From: Gorsachius magnificus
Lineage: Eukaryota > Chordata > Aves > Pelecaniformes > Ardeidae
NCBI GenBank assembly: GCA_034008185.1
Contig: CM067084.1
Span: 44,715,099 to 44,779,098, forward strand
DNA length: 64,000 nucleotides
Direction of reading: 5' to 3'
Shown piece by piece: positions 38,889-51,430 of the stretch. A program made the position numbers and the translations under genes. How positions within the stretch are numbered: position 1 is the stretch's first letter; each line of letters starts with the position of its first letter. The notes under the pieces are model-generated. The model made no database searches. It saw only the letters and a list, made by a program, of their open reading frames with translations, and was not told the DNA's origin.

Positions 38889-38895
38889 TTATATA
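38889..38895 (-). promoter_or_regulatory. TATA-like box upstream of candidate ORF
   Basis: TATATAA on the minus strand ends 16 bases before the first ATG of the 38.6-38.9 kb frame. A start site some 30 bases downstream would fall between the two possible ATGs, favouring the second one (38843). In AT-rich DNA such boxes are common. Confidence 0.25.
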
Positions 38896-39133
38896 GGAAG
38901 CTCAGTAGGGGATAATTAAGCATCAAATCTGTGTTTCTCTGTGGTGTGAAAACAGTGCTTTGAGAGGGGGTAAGAGAGGACAGTGGCCACACGCAGAGCA
39001 GAGTGAGTCTTTCTCCTATTAAAGCCAGAGGGAAAAGGATTCTGGAGAGAGAAGGAGACACAAATGTTTTTACATAAGGTTGAATTTTTAAGGAAAAGGG
39101 CAGGAGTGCCCAGCCAGGGCCAGGTTGCTGTCT

Positions 39134-39147
39134 GTTGTTATGGCAAC
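39134..39147 (-). promoter_or_regulatory. RFX X-box-like motif
   Basis: GTTGCCATAACAAC on the minus strand has a perfect GTTGCC half, a 2-base spacer and a second half with one mismatch to RGYAAC. RFX factors bind such sites, often in promoters of ciliary genes. It stands about 260 bases upstream of the minus-strand candidate frame, inside a locally GC-richer block. Confidence 0.35.
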
Positions 39148-39442
39148 GGAGGGAGAGTCTCCTGCTCAGGAGAGAAAAGAGGGGGAGCGGGAGGGCAGAA
39201 AAGAAAACTGTTTCAGGAGGAAGGCAGGGGGTAGGCATTTGAAAATGGAGAGAGAACGAAGCTGTGTGTCAAGGTCAGGCAGAAACAGCAGTGTCCAAAG
39301 GCCGTGATGCCTGAAATGACCTTATAGACCTTGTGGGTAGCCATTCCCTTTGTGGGGAGTCAGATTTGCTGGAGTCGCTTCCACAGTCAACATCTGTCTG
39401 GAAGAACGCCACTGTGGTGCCCTGTCCTCCTGCACCCACTCC

Positions 39443-39490
39443 AGCTGAAGGGCTTACATCCACTTCAGCTGAAGGGCTTACATCCACCTT
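39443..39490 (+). repeat. 24-bp tandem duplication
   Basis: Two adjacent 24-base copies beginning AGCTGAAGGGCTTACATCCA, differing only near the end of the unit. Being a multiple of three, it produces an 8-residue repeat in overlapping frames on both strands. Confidence 0.95.
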
Positions 39491-40068
39491 TGTGCATTGC
39501 CTGAGTGTGCATGATACTTGTGAGAAGAACTCTTTTCAGTGCCAAGTGTATCTGCTATCTTTTTAATAAATTGAACTGATTTCAAATGGTCTAGCATTAA
39601 ATTTCATTTTCTACTTGGGGTACCTTATGTGGTGAAAGCCACCGCTTCAATGTGAGAAACTCCCTTTCTTCCCTGAGGAGCAAGTTTTCTAGTTAGGCTA
39701 CTACTCCCAAGACGCACTCAGAAAATTCTCCTGGGATCTGCAAATGTCTTTGTCAGAAGTAATGCTTTGATACATCATGGGTCCAGTATAAGGAATTATT
39801 TTCACTTGTAGCAAGGCAACCCAGTAGGACAGAATAGAAGAGCAGCATGAACTAGGCAACTGGCTGGCCAGGGATGCAAATTAATGCCTTGCTAAACAGA
39901 TTTAAATGAAATCTCTGTGCCCACCTCACAAGAAGGAAACATTATAAATCAAGACTAAGCAACATAAAACTAAGACTTTTCTTTCAGTCTTTGTAATAAA
40001 AAATGGAAGTGAAAAAAGAACAACCTGGTGAAACTTTCTCAAAGGGTGATTTCTGTTTTCTTTGGATT

Positions 40069-40089
40069 CCCCCCCCCCCCCCCCCCCCC
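40069..40089 (+). repeat. (C)21 homopolymer
   Basis: A run of 21 C, unusual in this AT-rich context and prone to sequencing or assembly length error. Confidence 0.95.
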
Positions 40090-41714
40090 ACTTCTTTCAT
40101 GAATAAAAAGCTCATGCTAGTCAGGCTTTTTGTAAGTCAGTGCAGTTGTGAGACCATGACTGTCCCTGCTCCTCCAGCATTTTTGAACTGGCTGGCCAAT
40201 TTCTATCAAATCTGACAGAAAGATAGAGTTTTCAGATGTTACATTCTTACAAGTTCTGTGAAAAGAGTTAGCTAGGGACAGGAAAGAGGCTATAGTGGTA
40301 CCTACACTGAGGGAAAGGCTGGAGTATGAACTGAACTATTACTGAATACACAAACTCTTGTGTTGAAGGGTGCAGACAGGAGAGAGGTTATAAATGGTTT
40401 AATTCTTGAAAAAGCTTCAATCAAAGTTTGAACTTTATTAGACACCATCTCAGTTTCATTCTCCTCTCTTTCCCTCCTCATATGAGTTGTCTAGTGTTTA
40501 ATAAGGACAGGAAACATGCTGCAGGCTTAGTTTACTTCATTTAAAAAGCCATTCAATGAAACACAAATCATTTGGAAACACAACTCTATTAGTTCCAGTG
40601 TTTGTGGAACTATTTATTATTTAAAGCAAATGATAGTTGCATTACACTGTCACAAAAAATGTTCCCAGTCCTCTCTATTGTCTTTCTATCTCTCTTAATT
40701 TTTTATTCTTTCTTGTCTAAAATATTCTTATTTTCCAGATTTTTCCCTTAACTGTAGTTTCAAATCACTCCTTTCCCCAGAAGACAGTGTGAACATCCTT
40801 CTCTTCTCTCCCCAAAATATTCAAGTTTGAAATGTAATCTCAATACAAAAACCAGTAAAATTCTGAAGACACTATTTATAAACTTATTTCACCAAAATTC
40901 ATGTGAAATTATTTTAATTTAAAATAAAATATCATCCCTTCTTCTCCTATACCTCCTGCAGGTCTCTTAAACCTCTGCAGTACCAGCTTAACCTCCCAGT
41001 CCATCACCGTCACAACCTTTTTTGTTTTTCAATAGTGGCAAGAAGCCTTTTGAGAAGTCATAGAATACAAAGTGTCTTCTTTGTCTCATATATGCTTTCC
41101 TTACCTTACTTTCCAAAACTAAATTAATATTGATTTGATATAGGTTTTAATTTCACTAATAAATGTACCTAACTCTACCCTCTACTGTTTTCTACTTTTT
41201 GAATTCTATAATCCAGATAAAGATGACATAGTATTTGGACCACTTGGAATAGAAAAAAAAAAAATTGCAAAGGGAATTTGAAGGCTCACAACTGGGATGT
41301 CAAATGTTAAGGATTGAATCAGTTTAAAGCTAGCTTGATGAAGACTGACTCTCACCTTCAGAAGAGATCACACTGCTCAAGATGTAGTATCCCCGATGAA
41401 CTACAATCTATTATACTGTTAATTGGACAGCAAGAAATTAAACATAAATCATTCAACAGAATACAATGATATAAAATCAATTAAGTCATTGCACCAGAAG
41501 AAAAAAAATATTAAGCACTGTAGATTAGAGAACATTATGCAAAAGAACATAAATTTTAATAAACCATTTGTTGTTTGATGCTTGATACAGTTATTCATAG
41601 AGATTTTAGAAGTTTTGATATTTGATTGGATTAAGGCCTTTGATTTTGAATCAGAAAAGCACTTCTAATATAAGCTAGTAGAGGCAAATAACCAAGTGAC
41701 CACTGACTGTCATA

Positions 41715-41820
41715 TGAATTTAGGACCAAATTCAGAACTAATTTACAGATGTGTAACCATGTTGATTTTCATCTGATTGAATAGGTGCAAAAGGTGCAAA
41801 AAAAGGCAAAATCTGGCTTT
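41715..41820. repeat. Likely ancient palindromic amniote repeat, decayed
   Basis: The segment opens with GGACCAAATTCAGAACTAAT and TTTACAGATGTGTAACC and closes with GGCAAAATCTGGC. This resembles, from memory, the old inverted-repeat interspersed element common in turtles and crocodilians (GGGCCAAATTCTG...TTTACACCGGTGTAA...). The match is diverged and I cannot name the family. Confidence 0.4.
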
Positions 41821-44800
41821 TTAATACATAAAACCTCACTCTCCCCTTACTTACCTGAAAGGAGACAATCCATGATGTTTAATTCCCAGACTCATTTTAG
41901 AAGCAGTCTAAATTTGGTTGTCATGTAAGATCTGAAAAATAGATACATTTTTTGTAATTGCAGTATGTTGGCTGTTTCTCACTCACTCTGATGGCAACTG
42001 CGTCCTGACAAAGTTCCCCATTTACTCCATTACCATTTAGCTAACCTATTCATTTTCACTCACCCTTCCAAACTTTAGATAGTTTTTCCTTTTTTTAGCA
42101 GGAAGATTTTGGATATGAGATACTAGGTGAACCTCCTTCTAGAAGCAAGCTTTTGGAAAGAGGGACAGACCCATATTCTTTACTCAGTCACTAGAAAAAC
42201 AGTGGTGAGCAGCAACTTCTAAGCAACCCAGATCTCTTTCAGGAAGACCATAACGCACTGCTTAAGGACTGATGAAAAAAGCCAAGTGTTTAGGTTTATT
42301 TTGGAAGTTCTTAATTTTACTTTCCAGCAACATCTCAGGTGACACTGACCAGGTGTATTTGCCATATGTCAGAATCTGAGGCTCAAAATAATCACTCAGA
42401 AATACGTCTGCCATAAAAATACACATGCCACCAGTTAAGTAGATATCTATGGTACCTTTAAATATTCTTGTAAATTCTGTTTGCATTTTGCACATAATTT
42501 TACATATATACCCCACACATACAAGTCTATATATATATAATTACCTATGTAAAATGTTACACCTAAGGTCAATTTTTAACAGTTTCTTTGCATGTGATGT
42601 TTCTGCCAGTGTTAACAAATTGAAATCTACAATTGATGATGTTACTGCTTTGGTTTTGAATTTTAAAATTTATTTCAATTTTTCTTAAAAGCATTTGTTA
42701 TTTGTTTTTAATAACAAATATGCTGAAAACAACCTGTCATTACATTTAATGACGATTCCATATGTTACCTCAGTTTACAAAAACAAATTAAGCCTATAAT
42801 TAACTTATTAATTCAACACAGCACTAATTCTTAGACTTTTATCATTACTTTCTGTTCGGGGAAGTTTTAAATGCACAGCCTATCTGTAGTACTTGGGAAT
42901 AGCTCCTGGAACCATGACAGCTGCTTCCCTCTCCCTGCCCCCCCAATTCTACTGAGAATCAAGCCATTAATGTACTCAGGATCACTAAGGTAATTATATG
43001 TTTTAGTAGCTTCATTAAGAGCTCTGCAAATATATTTCACTATAAAATAATTTTGTTCTCTTCAAGCTGTCTAAAAGATGAGGAATTTTTGGTAAGAGAA
43101 GGCGAAGGTGCTATGTTTCTTTACTTTAGACAACAACCTCTTACAAATCAGTAGCAAATGATGCACAAAAATCCCTTGGTATCTTAAAGAGGGAAAAATT
43201 ACATAGGTAAACAGATAAATCTTTAGTACATTTGTCTTTATGGGAGCAGCTCCTGCTGTTGGTCTCTAACCTGGAGGGCATTATTCTTTTCTAAATTGCC
43301 AGTAGTGTCCCACAGCACAGTGATAAATAGAAACCACTGAAAGAAATAATGTTCATTCTAACACACAAGAACTTTCCAGACAGACATTGGCCTCTGAGAA
43401 CAAACACTTAGATAAAATAGATTAGTTGCAATTGCAGAATATATCACTCTGCATCCCTGTGAACAGGCATTATCCCAGCTGTGCAAATAAATGCCTTTAT
43501 CCCAATCATTAGGTAATAAATACATTTAAGAGATGGTCTAAAACTTTAAGGAAAACAGAGGAAAAGGTCTCTCTGCATCAGCTGTGTTTTGTATGAAGCC
43601 AGCAATTTATTCCCAAGCGTCACTTTAAAAAGTCACTAATAAGGTAGGTGCTTGTAAGTTGTTTTGTGGTAGCAAGTTTCCTTACCAGACAATTAATAAA
43701 ACAGAAAAGAGACAAGTGCTACAGAAATGCAATTAAAAGTACTAGCTTAATAATAGAACAGAAAAACCCCTAGCAATTTTCTTTCTTCTTTCTCATTTCA
43801 CCCAAAACACATATGCTAAGGCAGAACTTTCTTTTTTTTCTGGCTACAATGGAGTAACATTTATCTAGCCTGTTTGTTTGCTTGTTAACAGTTTCAAAAA
43901 TCTGACTAAAATGTAAACTGTTTTGGAAAATACAGTTATTCTGCTTTGACTGCTAGTTGCATGACATAAGGATTGCTTTCAACTGATGTCACTAATAAGT
44001 TGGTATTTTTTAATGCAGTCAGAACCATAAGAAGGTGTTGTGACACTACCAAGCATTTTCCCTCCTGCCCTTACCCTGGCGACAAGACTCTAGGAATTCA
44101 AGTGCCTGGCATGGGATGAGCTAACTGGTATAATAAAAGCAGCCCTACCCTAACTATTCATCGTCTCCAAAAATTTTCTTCCTTCTTATGTTTAAGCACT
44201 AGAAGCAGTTAGGCAGACAGAGTCTTCCTCAGTCCTGCATGTCTTACAAGGGAAGTTTGGAGCTGAGGCATGGGGGGCAGAGAGCACAGCAGTGAGGCCA
44301 GGGAAGGATGAAGAAGGGAGGTAGAAGAACAGGATAGTGTGGCCACCACCAGGAAAAGGGAACATAACAAGAAGCAAGCAGCCTGCTAGGCGGTCCACAG
44401 ATGGGCACAGAAGTAGCCAAGAAAACTATACACCTGCATGTCATCCCCTTTCCTTCCAGAAGTTGCATTTTCTCTCTGTCATCCTTAGACTATTTACAAC
44501 TTTTTTTTTTTTTCTTTTGGATATAGGATTCAGTACAAAAACTGTACTTCTATTGACATTTTGATTGAATTAATGAGATGGATTTTATCTAGGACTACAT
44601 GCTTGAAGGTTAATTGGGAGCTATCTCTATTTTTTGTTTGTGGATCTACTATTGTTCAGCAGAAGGAGGTGTTGGAAATAGAAATTTCCATCTTTTACTT
44701 GTTTGTACAGGTACCTTAAGTTTTTTATAATTATATTGCTTTAACAACTGTTACATATGCATGCTAGACATTTTAATTTATTTGATTATCATTTTAAAAA

Positions 44801-45975
44801 TTATACTTTTATAGTAAAGATTGTACTATACTAATTCAATATAAGAATTCCCTTTTGTCTTAGCCCCATCATTGTACAGTTATTTTAGGGCAGTATAAAC
44901 AAGTATTGACTGCCAAAACAGACAGTGGTCTTGCTTCCCTCCCACATCCAGCTGTATGTCTCAAAGCAAAAGGCATGGTGAACTAGCTCAAAACTAACCC
45001 ATTCACACTGCCCCAGAAAACTGATAAAAGGCATGGAAGAGGCTGGGGAGAAGCAGGAATAACTGACCGTCCATGGAAAGGGAGGGTACACCCTCTTCTC
45101 TCCACAATTTATGTTGGTGCCAATTTTAATTAGATGAAATGGACTGTTAAACAGACATGGTAGATCCAAGTCCAAAATGTAGAACAAAGGAAATGTCTCT
45201 TTGTGTTCCACGGGCTTCTGAGGCAACCTGAAACCTTCCCTGACCTGTTTTCCTGGATGCTGCTTCTTCAACAAACAAAATAAATATGATAATGGTGCTG
45301 ACTGGGAGGTTTTCATTTTCAAGGATGCTGCAGATTTCTTAAACTTCTAGTTGTTCTGTCTTCATCTCCTTTGATCAACTTTTCTTTTTTTGACTGTTTT
45401 AGCCTTTCTTTTTTTTAAAACCTTTTTTCTATTAGGAATATCAATCATCTCAAAGACTACAGTAAAAGTTTTATAATTCTCTCTAACTATATATATCTGT
45501 TAATCATACTTTCAAAATACTGCACAGGACACTTCTTTATCAGACTGTACAGTACTGATTCATATTAATTTACTCCATGTGTGATTGTAATTCATTTAGA
45601 AATAGCTGAACTGGCAATAAATTAGCTAGCTTGAACACTATGCCTTCACAGACTTCCAAAGTAATCTGGGAAGTTATGGAAATGATGGTAAAGATATTTC
45701 TTCTCACTGAAGCCTGAGCTGCCATATTAATACTGCTGCATGTGCTACCTGGCCACAGAGTTATAAATAGGCTAGCTAATAATGTGAATTGAAACACTGT
45801 TATAACTTGCACTGCAACCTTTGACTATAATATAAATTGACCCCCAATGACATGAATATAGTACGCCTTTTGAATTTTGCCATGGCTGGGAGTTTAAATC
45901 AGGAACTATATGGATAGTTAACAACTGCGTCAGCTATGCCTACAATTTTCTCTGATGTATAAGCAATAGAGTATG

Positions 45976-45997
45976 TACTACCAGCATCGTGGTAGTA
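45976..45997. repeat. Perfect 8-bp inverted repeat
   Basis: TACTACCA and TGGTAGTA flank a 6-base loop. No T run follows and no gene is adjacent, so a terminator role is not implied. Confidence 0.7.
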
Positions 45998-47573
45998 GAA
46001 AGTAATTATATATATGTGTATTGACAGCATTCAGAGATTGCATGGAGCATGGGGTTTTATGGGGTTTTCATATCATTTTTTATTTTTCAGATCTTTGGTA
46101 TTGCATTAGTATTTGGATTGGAGAAAAGAGAAAAGTAAAAATCTGCATAAATAGGTTTTTGTAAAATTCACATTCTTTTCTTTGACTGTGTGGATCAAGA
46201 AGCTTTGTGTACTCATCCTTGGGGGAGATAAAAATTCCTATGGGATCTTAAGTGCCCTTATACTTGTATAAGTCAGTAGTGAATACACCCAAAGAATTAT
46301 CTGCACAGTAAAAGCTCCATCTCTGCAGAACTAGGTACTGGACTGATAATAATAGTTTCCAGTCATTAACAGCATTTTGTGGACAAACCACATGAGCTAA
46401 GAACACAGGTTAGTAATTCTAACTTACATTGTATTGACCAGGAGTGCATGTTACATGTTCATTCCTACTTTAGCCCTTTACTCTTTTAAATGCCATTTCA
46501 AAATCCTGGAAAATGGCCTTATCAATCTGAATTATTTTTTCAATTTCAAAAATACAGTAGTGCTTACCAATCATTTACCGGTATGGTGGTTATGTCAGCA
46601 CTTGCACAGTAAGAGGGAGAGCTATGCAGGCAGATGGTCAAGAAGAATGGAATTATAGAAATGGTAAACAGACACAAGTGTTATGAAATTTAAATAATTT
46701 AGTAGTTGTAAGCAACCTGAGGGAAGAATAGAGTTTAATGAATAGCTAAATTTATATTGATCAAATCTAAGGATGATTTATTAGTTCTTAATATATTGAA
46801 ACTCTGAAACTTTTTTCTAAACAAAAATTTTCTCAGAGACTCTGATAATGCAAGAAAACAGAAAAGTACAAAACCAGTTGATTTAAGATGCAGTATTAAA
46901 GTAAGGGATTAGTGTATACTGATATAATAAAATACAGTTTTAAGCATAAAAATGGAATATGAAAATTAAATGAACTTGCATTTAATATATATCTTGGGAA
47001 TATATCTCCTGGTAATGAAGCAGAGTGGTTGGATATGTTGACCATATCAAATAAAAAGACTGTTCAAGAGCTAAGAAAAAAAATAACACCTATTTCTTCT
47101 CAATTCATGTACCTTTAAAATAGAAATCTAATGGACAAAGACAAATGGCTGCAAAATAAAATGACAGTGATGTTTCGATATTGGAGAGATTTTTACTGAA
47201 TTGAAAATAATTATGAAATACTGTGTGAATGCAAGAAACAGTGGAATTACTAAAATATGAGGACAAATAAGAAATTCTCTGCCTCAATAAGTTTTATTGG
47301 GAATAAATCAAACCTAAATCAGATCCAGCAAAGTGTGAAAACTAAAGATTGTCTGGTCTCTGCAGAGTACTGTCACCAGCTCCTCAAGCAAAGCAAGTGA
47401 ACACAAATTGGGATAGCAAGCATAGAGCCAGGGAAACTGTCAGACGCTAAACCCAAGGGAGTACATGCTGACTAGATTATGCATGAAATCCATTCTTCAG
47501 GATAACCCATCAATCCAGGCATTTCTTTTCCACATATAAGCACCATTACACACTGGAAAAGGAGATAATCCGG

Positions 47574-47769
47574 TAGTTTCAAAAGCAGGTTTATTAAAGA
47601 TGTGATAGTAGTTCTTCTATTTCTACTAAAACCCTGAAGACCCAAGGGAATATTCACATGACATAACTCAATAGTTTCAAAGACAAGTTTATTAAAGATT
47701 TGATAGTAGCTCTTCTGTACCCACTAAAGCCCTGAAGACCAAAGGGAATATTCTTCTGACAATCACATT
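47574..47769. repeat. Diverged 98-bp tandem duplication
   Basis: Two adjacent units of about 98 bases start with TAGTTTCAAA at 47574 and 47672. They share TTTATTAAAGAT, TGATAGTAG, TTCTTCT, CCCTGAAGACC and AAGGGAATATTC at the same offsets, with scattered substitutions. The sequence belongs to no repeat I recognise. No open frame is conserved across both units. Confidence 0.9.
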
Positions 47770-50700
47770 TCACCACAAAATAGTTTGGCATAAGTCTTTT
47801 CTTAAACCAATAAGACAGAGAAAGGACAGTCCAGGAAACTGATTAGTGAGTGGGAATGCAGGGGTACACGGGGCCTGCAGCTGAAGAAAGGGAGTTTCAT
47901 GGACTCTGCAAAGACAGAAACGTTGCTCAATATATTAAGCATAACTGGCTTAACATCTTTGTTTTCTGGGGGTCTCACAGATGACAAGGCACTCAGGAGA
48001 TGGCAAAACTAATATAGGGAGAAAGCAAAGGTTCTCTCACCTCATTCAGGTTTTCCTCAGGTTTTCATGTTAAATGAGGGACACAAAAGACCCCAACAGC
48101 GATTAAAGATTTGACCATTTGATTATTTAATCTGCTCATAGGGAAAAAAACTATGTCTTTTAACATGTTTAAGTTCAGCTGAAGTCAACATGAAGATGGC
48201 AAGAGTAAACACAATCTGATTTCCATCCTGAAAGAAGTTGGTGTTTTAAACTCATATTTTAACTGTTCTTCCTGAACCAAAGAAATGGGTGAGGAAAAAA
48301 AAAAAAAGATTTCGACCTTTTGGACACTGTTTCATCTTGCCTCTTATTGTACTGATTATTATATACTACTGTATACAACACACTGCTAAATGCAATGCAA
48401 TAACACAACCAAGACCAAAGAGTTTCAAACAAAAAATCTTGAAGACTGGAAAAACAAAAACCTGAAGTTTGTGATTTAAGGCATTATTAGTACAAATTCA
48501 AAAGTAGGAACTCTCATTACCATGAATTTGTGTTACAAAATGAATATATTTATGCATTAACTTTTGGAATTCAAGCCTCTAGTTGAAACAACAGAAATTT
48601 AAAAAAAAAAAATAATAAAAAAAAGAGAGAGAGAGAGAGAATGAAAAAGAAATGTATTATTTTCCAGGGAGACAATTAGGTCTCTATAAGCTTCTGAGAT
48701 ACACAGGAGGACAGTACTTTTGAAATAGTCTAGTGTATTTGATAGACAGCATACATAAATACATTTTAATAAGGCACTTTTGATTTGTACCTTAAGTATT
48801 AACAAGACTGAACATATTATTTAAGCAACACTTTTTTAAAACTAGGTTTTAAAGTCCAAACTGCAAACTTCCTGTAATTTGACATTCTAATTTAGCACTC
48901 AAGAAAGCTCACTAAGCTCTTAGCTAAAAAACATCAAGAAGTTTTCATTGGCAAAAAAGCATATATCAACACATAGTTATTAAAATAAAATTAAATTATA
49001 TTAAGGTTAGTCAATAATAGTGTTTTTTAAAGTATATTGTCAAGTATAGAACTTGGTAAAGGTCCACCTGATCCAATAAGTTGCAGGATAAGGGTAAATG
49101 AGGTACTACTGAATTACTGTCATGTTCAGCTACACTGAGCTATGATGTTTCATCAAAACTGAATGTGTATTGTAACAAATTTAATTGGGTCTAGAGAAAC
49201 ATTAGAAACCAGCTTTTCTCTGGAATCCATACAAGACTTGACAATAGCCAATTCTCAGAAGATTTTAGACAAATCAATTAATTTACTAAAATACATTTCT
49301 GCAGCTAAGTAGATGTGAAAACAATGATTTTTCTTGTTCTTGTTTTGAAAGATGTTGACTTCATTGGTGTCCTGAGGAGATGCAAGCTCAGCTTGCCTCT
49401 TTTCCATGAAAACTGGAAGTCACAGAAACAAGTATATTCTAGGCTAGTAAATTCTGATAAGAGTTAAGGCACATCTCTCCAGGCTTCTACCTCATCTTCA
49501 GTATGAAGGTATTTCCAGATTACTAAAATTGTACATAAAAGTGAGAGCAGATCATCCTTAGTGTAGGTTATGTATTCCCTTGAGCGCACTTATTAATCTA
49601 AGAACAGACCTGCACTAACTTGGTGAGGTGGCTTCAACAAAGTAATGCTTTACACATTCACTGAAACCATACAGGGATCCTAAAAGTATTTTTCTGTTTC
49701 CATGAGGTGACTTAAAAGGGAAAAGGAAACACAAGGTAAAGCCCATACTATTCATGGTGTAGGACAGACTAGTGTCGTCATAACCTGTGACCTGTTCTGT
49801 GATCCACTACAAGTTATCTGCAGAGACAGGAACATGTCCCTGAATTTTTACTGTCATAGACAGGGTGCTGTGAGTAATATGGTCACACCTAAAAAACTGA
49901 AATTGAATAACTGATCTGTACAACAAGAAAGTATCTTTTGCTGAGATCTCTGGTGATGTGCATTGAACATGGGAGAATATACTGCGGGACTGTAATATTT
50001 TAATGGGTTTACAAAGCTATAACTGACAGTTTTCTCAATGTTCATTCAAGTATACTATAATAACTAGATGAAACTATGAAAATAATGAAGCTACCAAAGC
50101 AGGAAAACTTCACTGGTCAATATTATTCAGGATGAGAATCAACAGTCCTCTAAATCTAAATAAAAAATAAAAGTGCAATCTATATGACCTTCTATACGAT
50201 CTGAAAAGTGCAGCATATATGTAAAGAGGAAGGGTCGTGGACGAGAACTGGGGTGAGCAATTCACAGGTATGATACCATTAACCTGTTAATAACAAGTCG
50301 CCCTCAAATTTTATTAATTTTTTAATTGATTTTTATTTCTTTTTCATAGGGATGAATGTTTGTACTAGATAGAAGAGTGAAAAATCTACTAATAGGATAG
50401 TTCCTCCATGTTTTAACATTTTAGGCATAGTACTTCTCTTAAAAGCAAATATTATTAGTCATAGCTGTCCAGAGCAAATTTCTGCTTCATATAGTTAGAG
50501 AATACATAATTGAATTCTATTTCTAAGTGGCTTTTATTGCAGTAGTCAGTTCACGTTCTTATGTAAAAAAAAACTTATTTACTTGCTTCTTCATTTGCCA
50601 TAATGAATTTTTTTTTAAGAAGACTTTAAAGTTTTGAATGAAAAGCTGTATGGAAACAGAAATTAATTGGTAGTGCAAGCCGAATTTTAATATCAGAAAA

Positions 50701-51363
50701 CAAAATACACTTAGCATTCACCACTAAATTGTGGGCCAGATGCAGGTTTAGTCAGCTGTAGATTTCAGGAAAACACACCCCACTGTTTAAATTAATATTT
50801 TAAATAGGATGCTGATAACATTGCCCACAATCAGGTCTTGTACTATTTACATATTTGAAATGCAGTAACAACACCTAACTAAGCTAAAAGGACTTCGGAG
50901 AGTAGAGTGGTGAATATTGCTTCTTATCTGTAGTACCTCCATAATCAGATTTTCTAGAATAATGCCTTGAAAATGTCTGCAGCTAGACCTAGAGACTTTT
51001 AAGTAAGCCTATCTAGTTCTAAATCCAGAATTTCTCTCTTGCAATTATCTTCTGTTGTTTCTACCCTCTCTGCTGTGTATTAAATTAGTAAAATTAGTAG
51101 ATCCTTCCTAAATTGTTCAAGAAAGAATTGATCAAATTATCCCTTCCTTAATTTTTCTGTGTTCTTATCTATTTAAAACTAGTTCTGCAGACCAAAAAAA
51201 AAAAAAAAAATAATCCATGACAAAGAAGTATTATTTTGGAGAATGGTGATTTTACTCATCTTGATTATTTTTTAAACTTTTTGAAATAGAAGAGCCTCCT
51301 CAGCTCTGCCTTTTTCCCCCCACACATGTGGATGAATCTGGGATCCTCTCTAGTTTGATGAAC
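47770..51363. other. Non-genic stretch
   Basis: No gene is supported. It contains an A-rich run joined to (AG)n near 48.6 kb and 17 A at 51194-51210. Confidence 0.6.
48624..48640 (+). repeat. (AG)8 microsatellite
   Basis: Directly follows an A-rich run from 48600; together they form a purine-only tract of about 40 bases broken only by two T. Confidence 0.9.
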
Positions 51364-51430
51364 ACAGAATCATAGAATATCACACATTGAAAGGGACAAA
51401 AGTTATCATCAAGTCCAACTCCCTGTAACG
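51364..51430 (-). mobile_element. CR1 3' tail fragment
   Basis: AGAATCATAGAAT at the left edge, followed by a diverged form of the 3' UTR ending AAGTCCAACTCCCTG, is the minus-strand view of the last 60 or so bases of a CR1 element. It is truncated to the tail alone, with no coding part. Confidence 0.8.

Larger units (their letters stand above)
39491..47573. other. Long non-genic stretch
   Basis: No gene is supported. The longest frame, 44885-45322 minus (145 codons), has no recognisable domain or hydrophobic signal and sits in AT-rich sequence. Listed separately are a C run at 40.07 kb, a likely ancient repeat at 41.7 kb and a short hairpin at 45.98 kb. Confidence 0.6.

Noticed and set aside
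38729..39238. Minus-strand frame of 169 codons overlapping the candidate small protein
   Set aside because: The overlapping 95-codon frame has the better coding signs (hydrophobic start, third-position GC); this one is Ser/Leu-rich without a motif.
44885..45322. Minus-strand frame of 145 codons
   Set aside because: No recognisable domain, no signal segment, no exon-like composition or splice sites; plausible by chance in a 64-kb window.
45976..45997. Hairpin as a terminator or RNA gene
   Set aside because: Short stem, no T run and no adjacent gene; recorded only as an inverted repeat.
50730..50765. GGGCCAGATGCAG stretch as another ancient repeat arm
   Set aside because: Similarity is too short; like motifs at about 8547, 18119, 26571 and 37676 are equally weak and may be chance.
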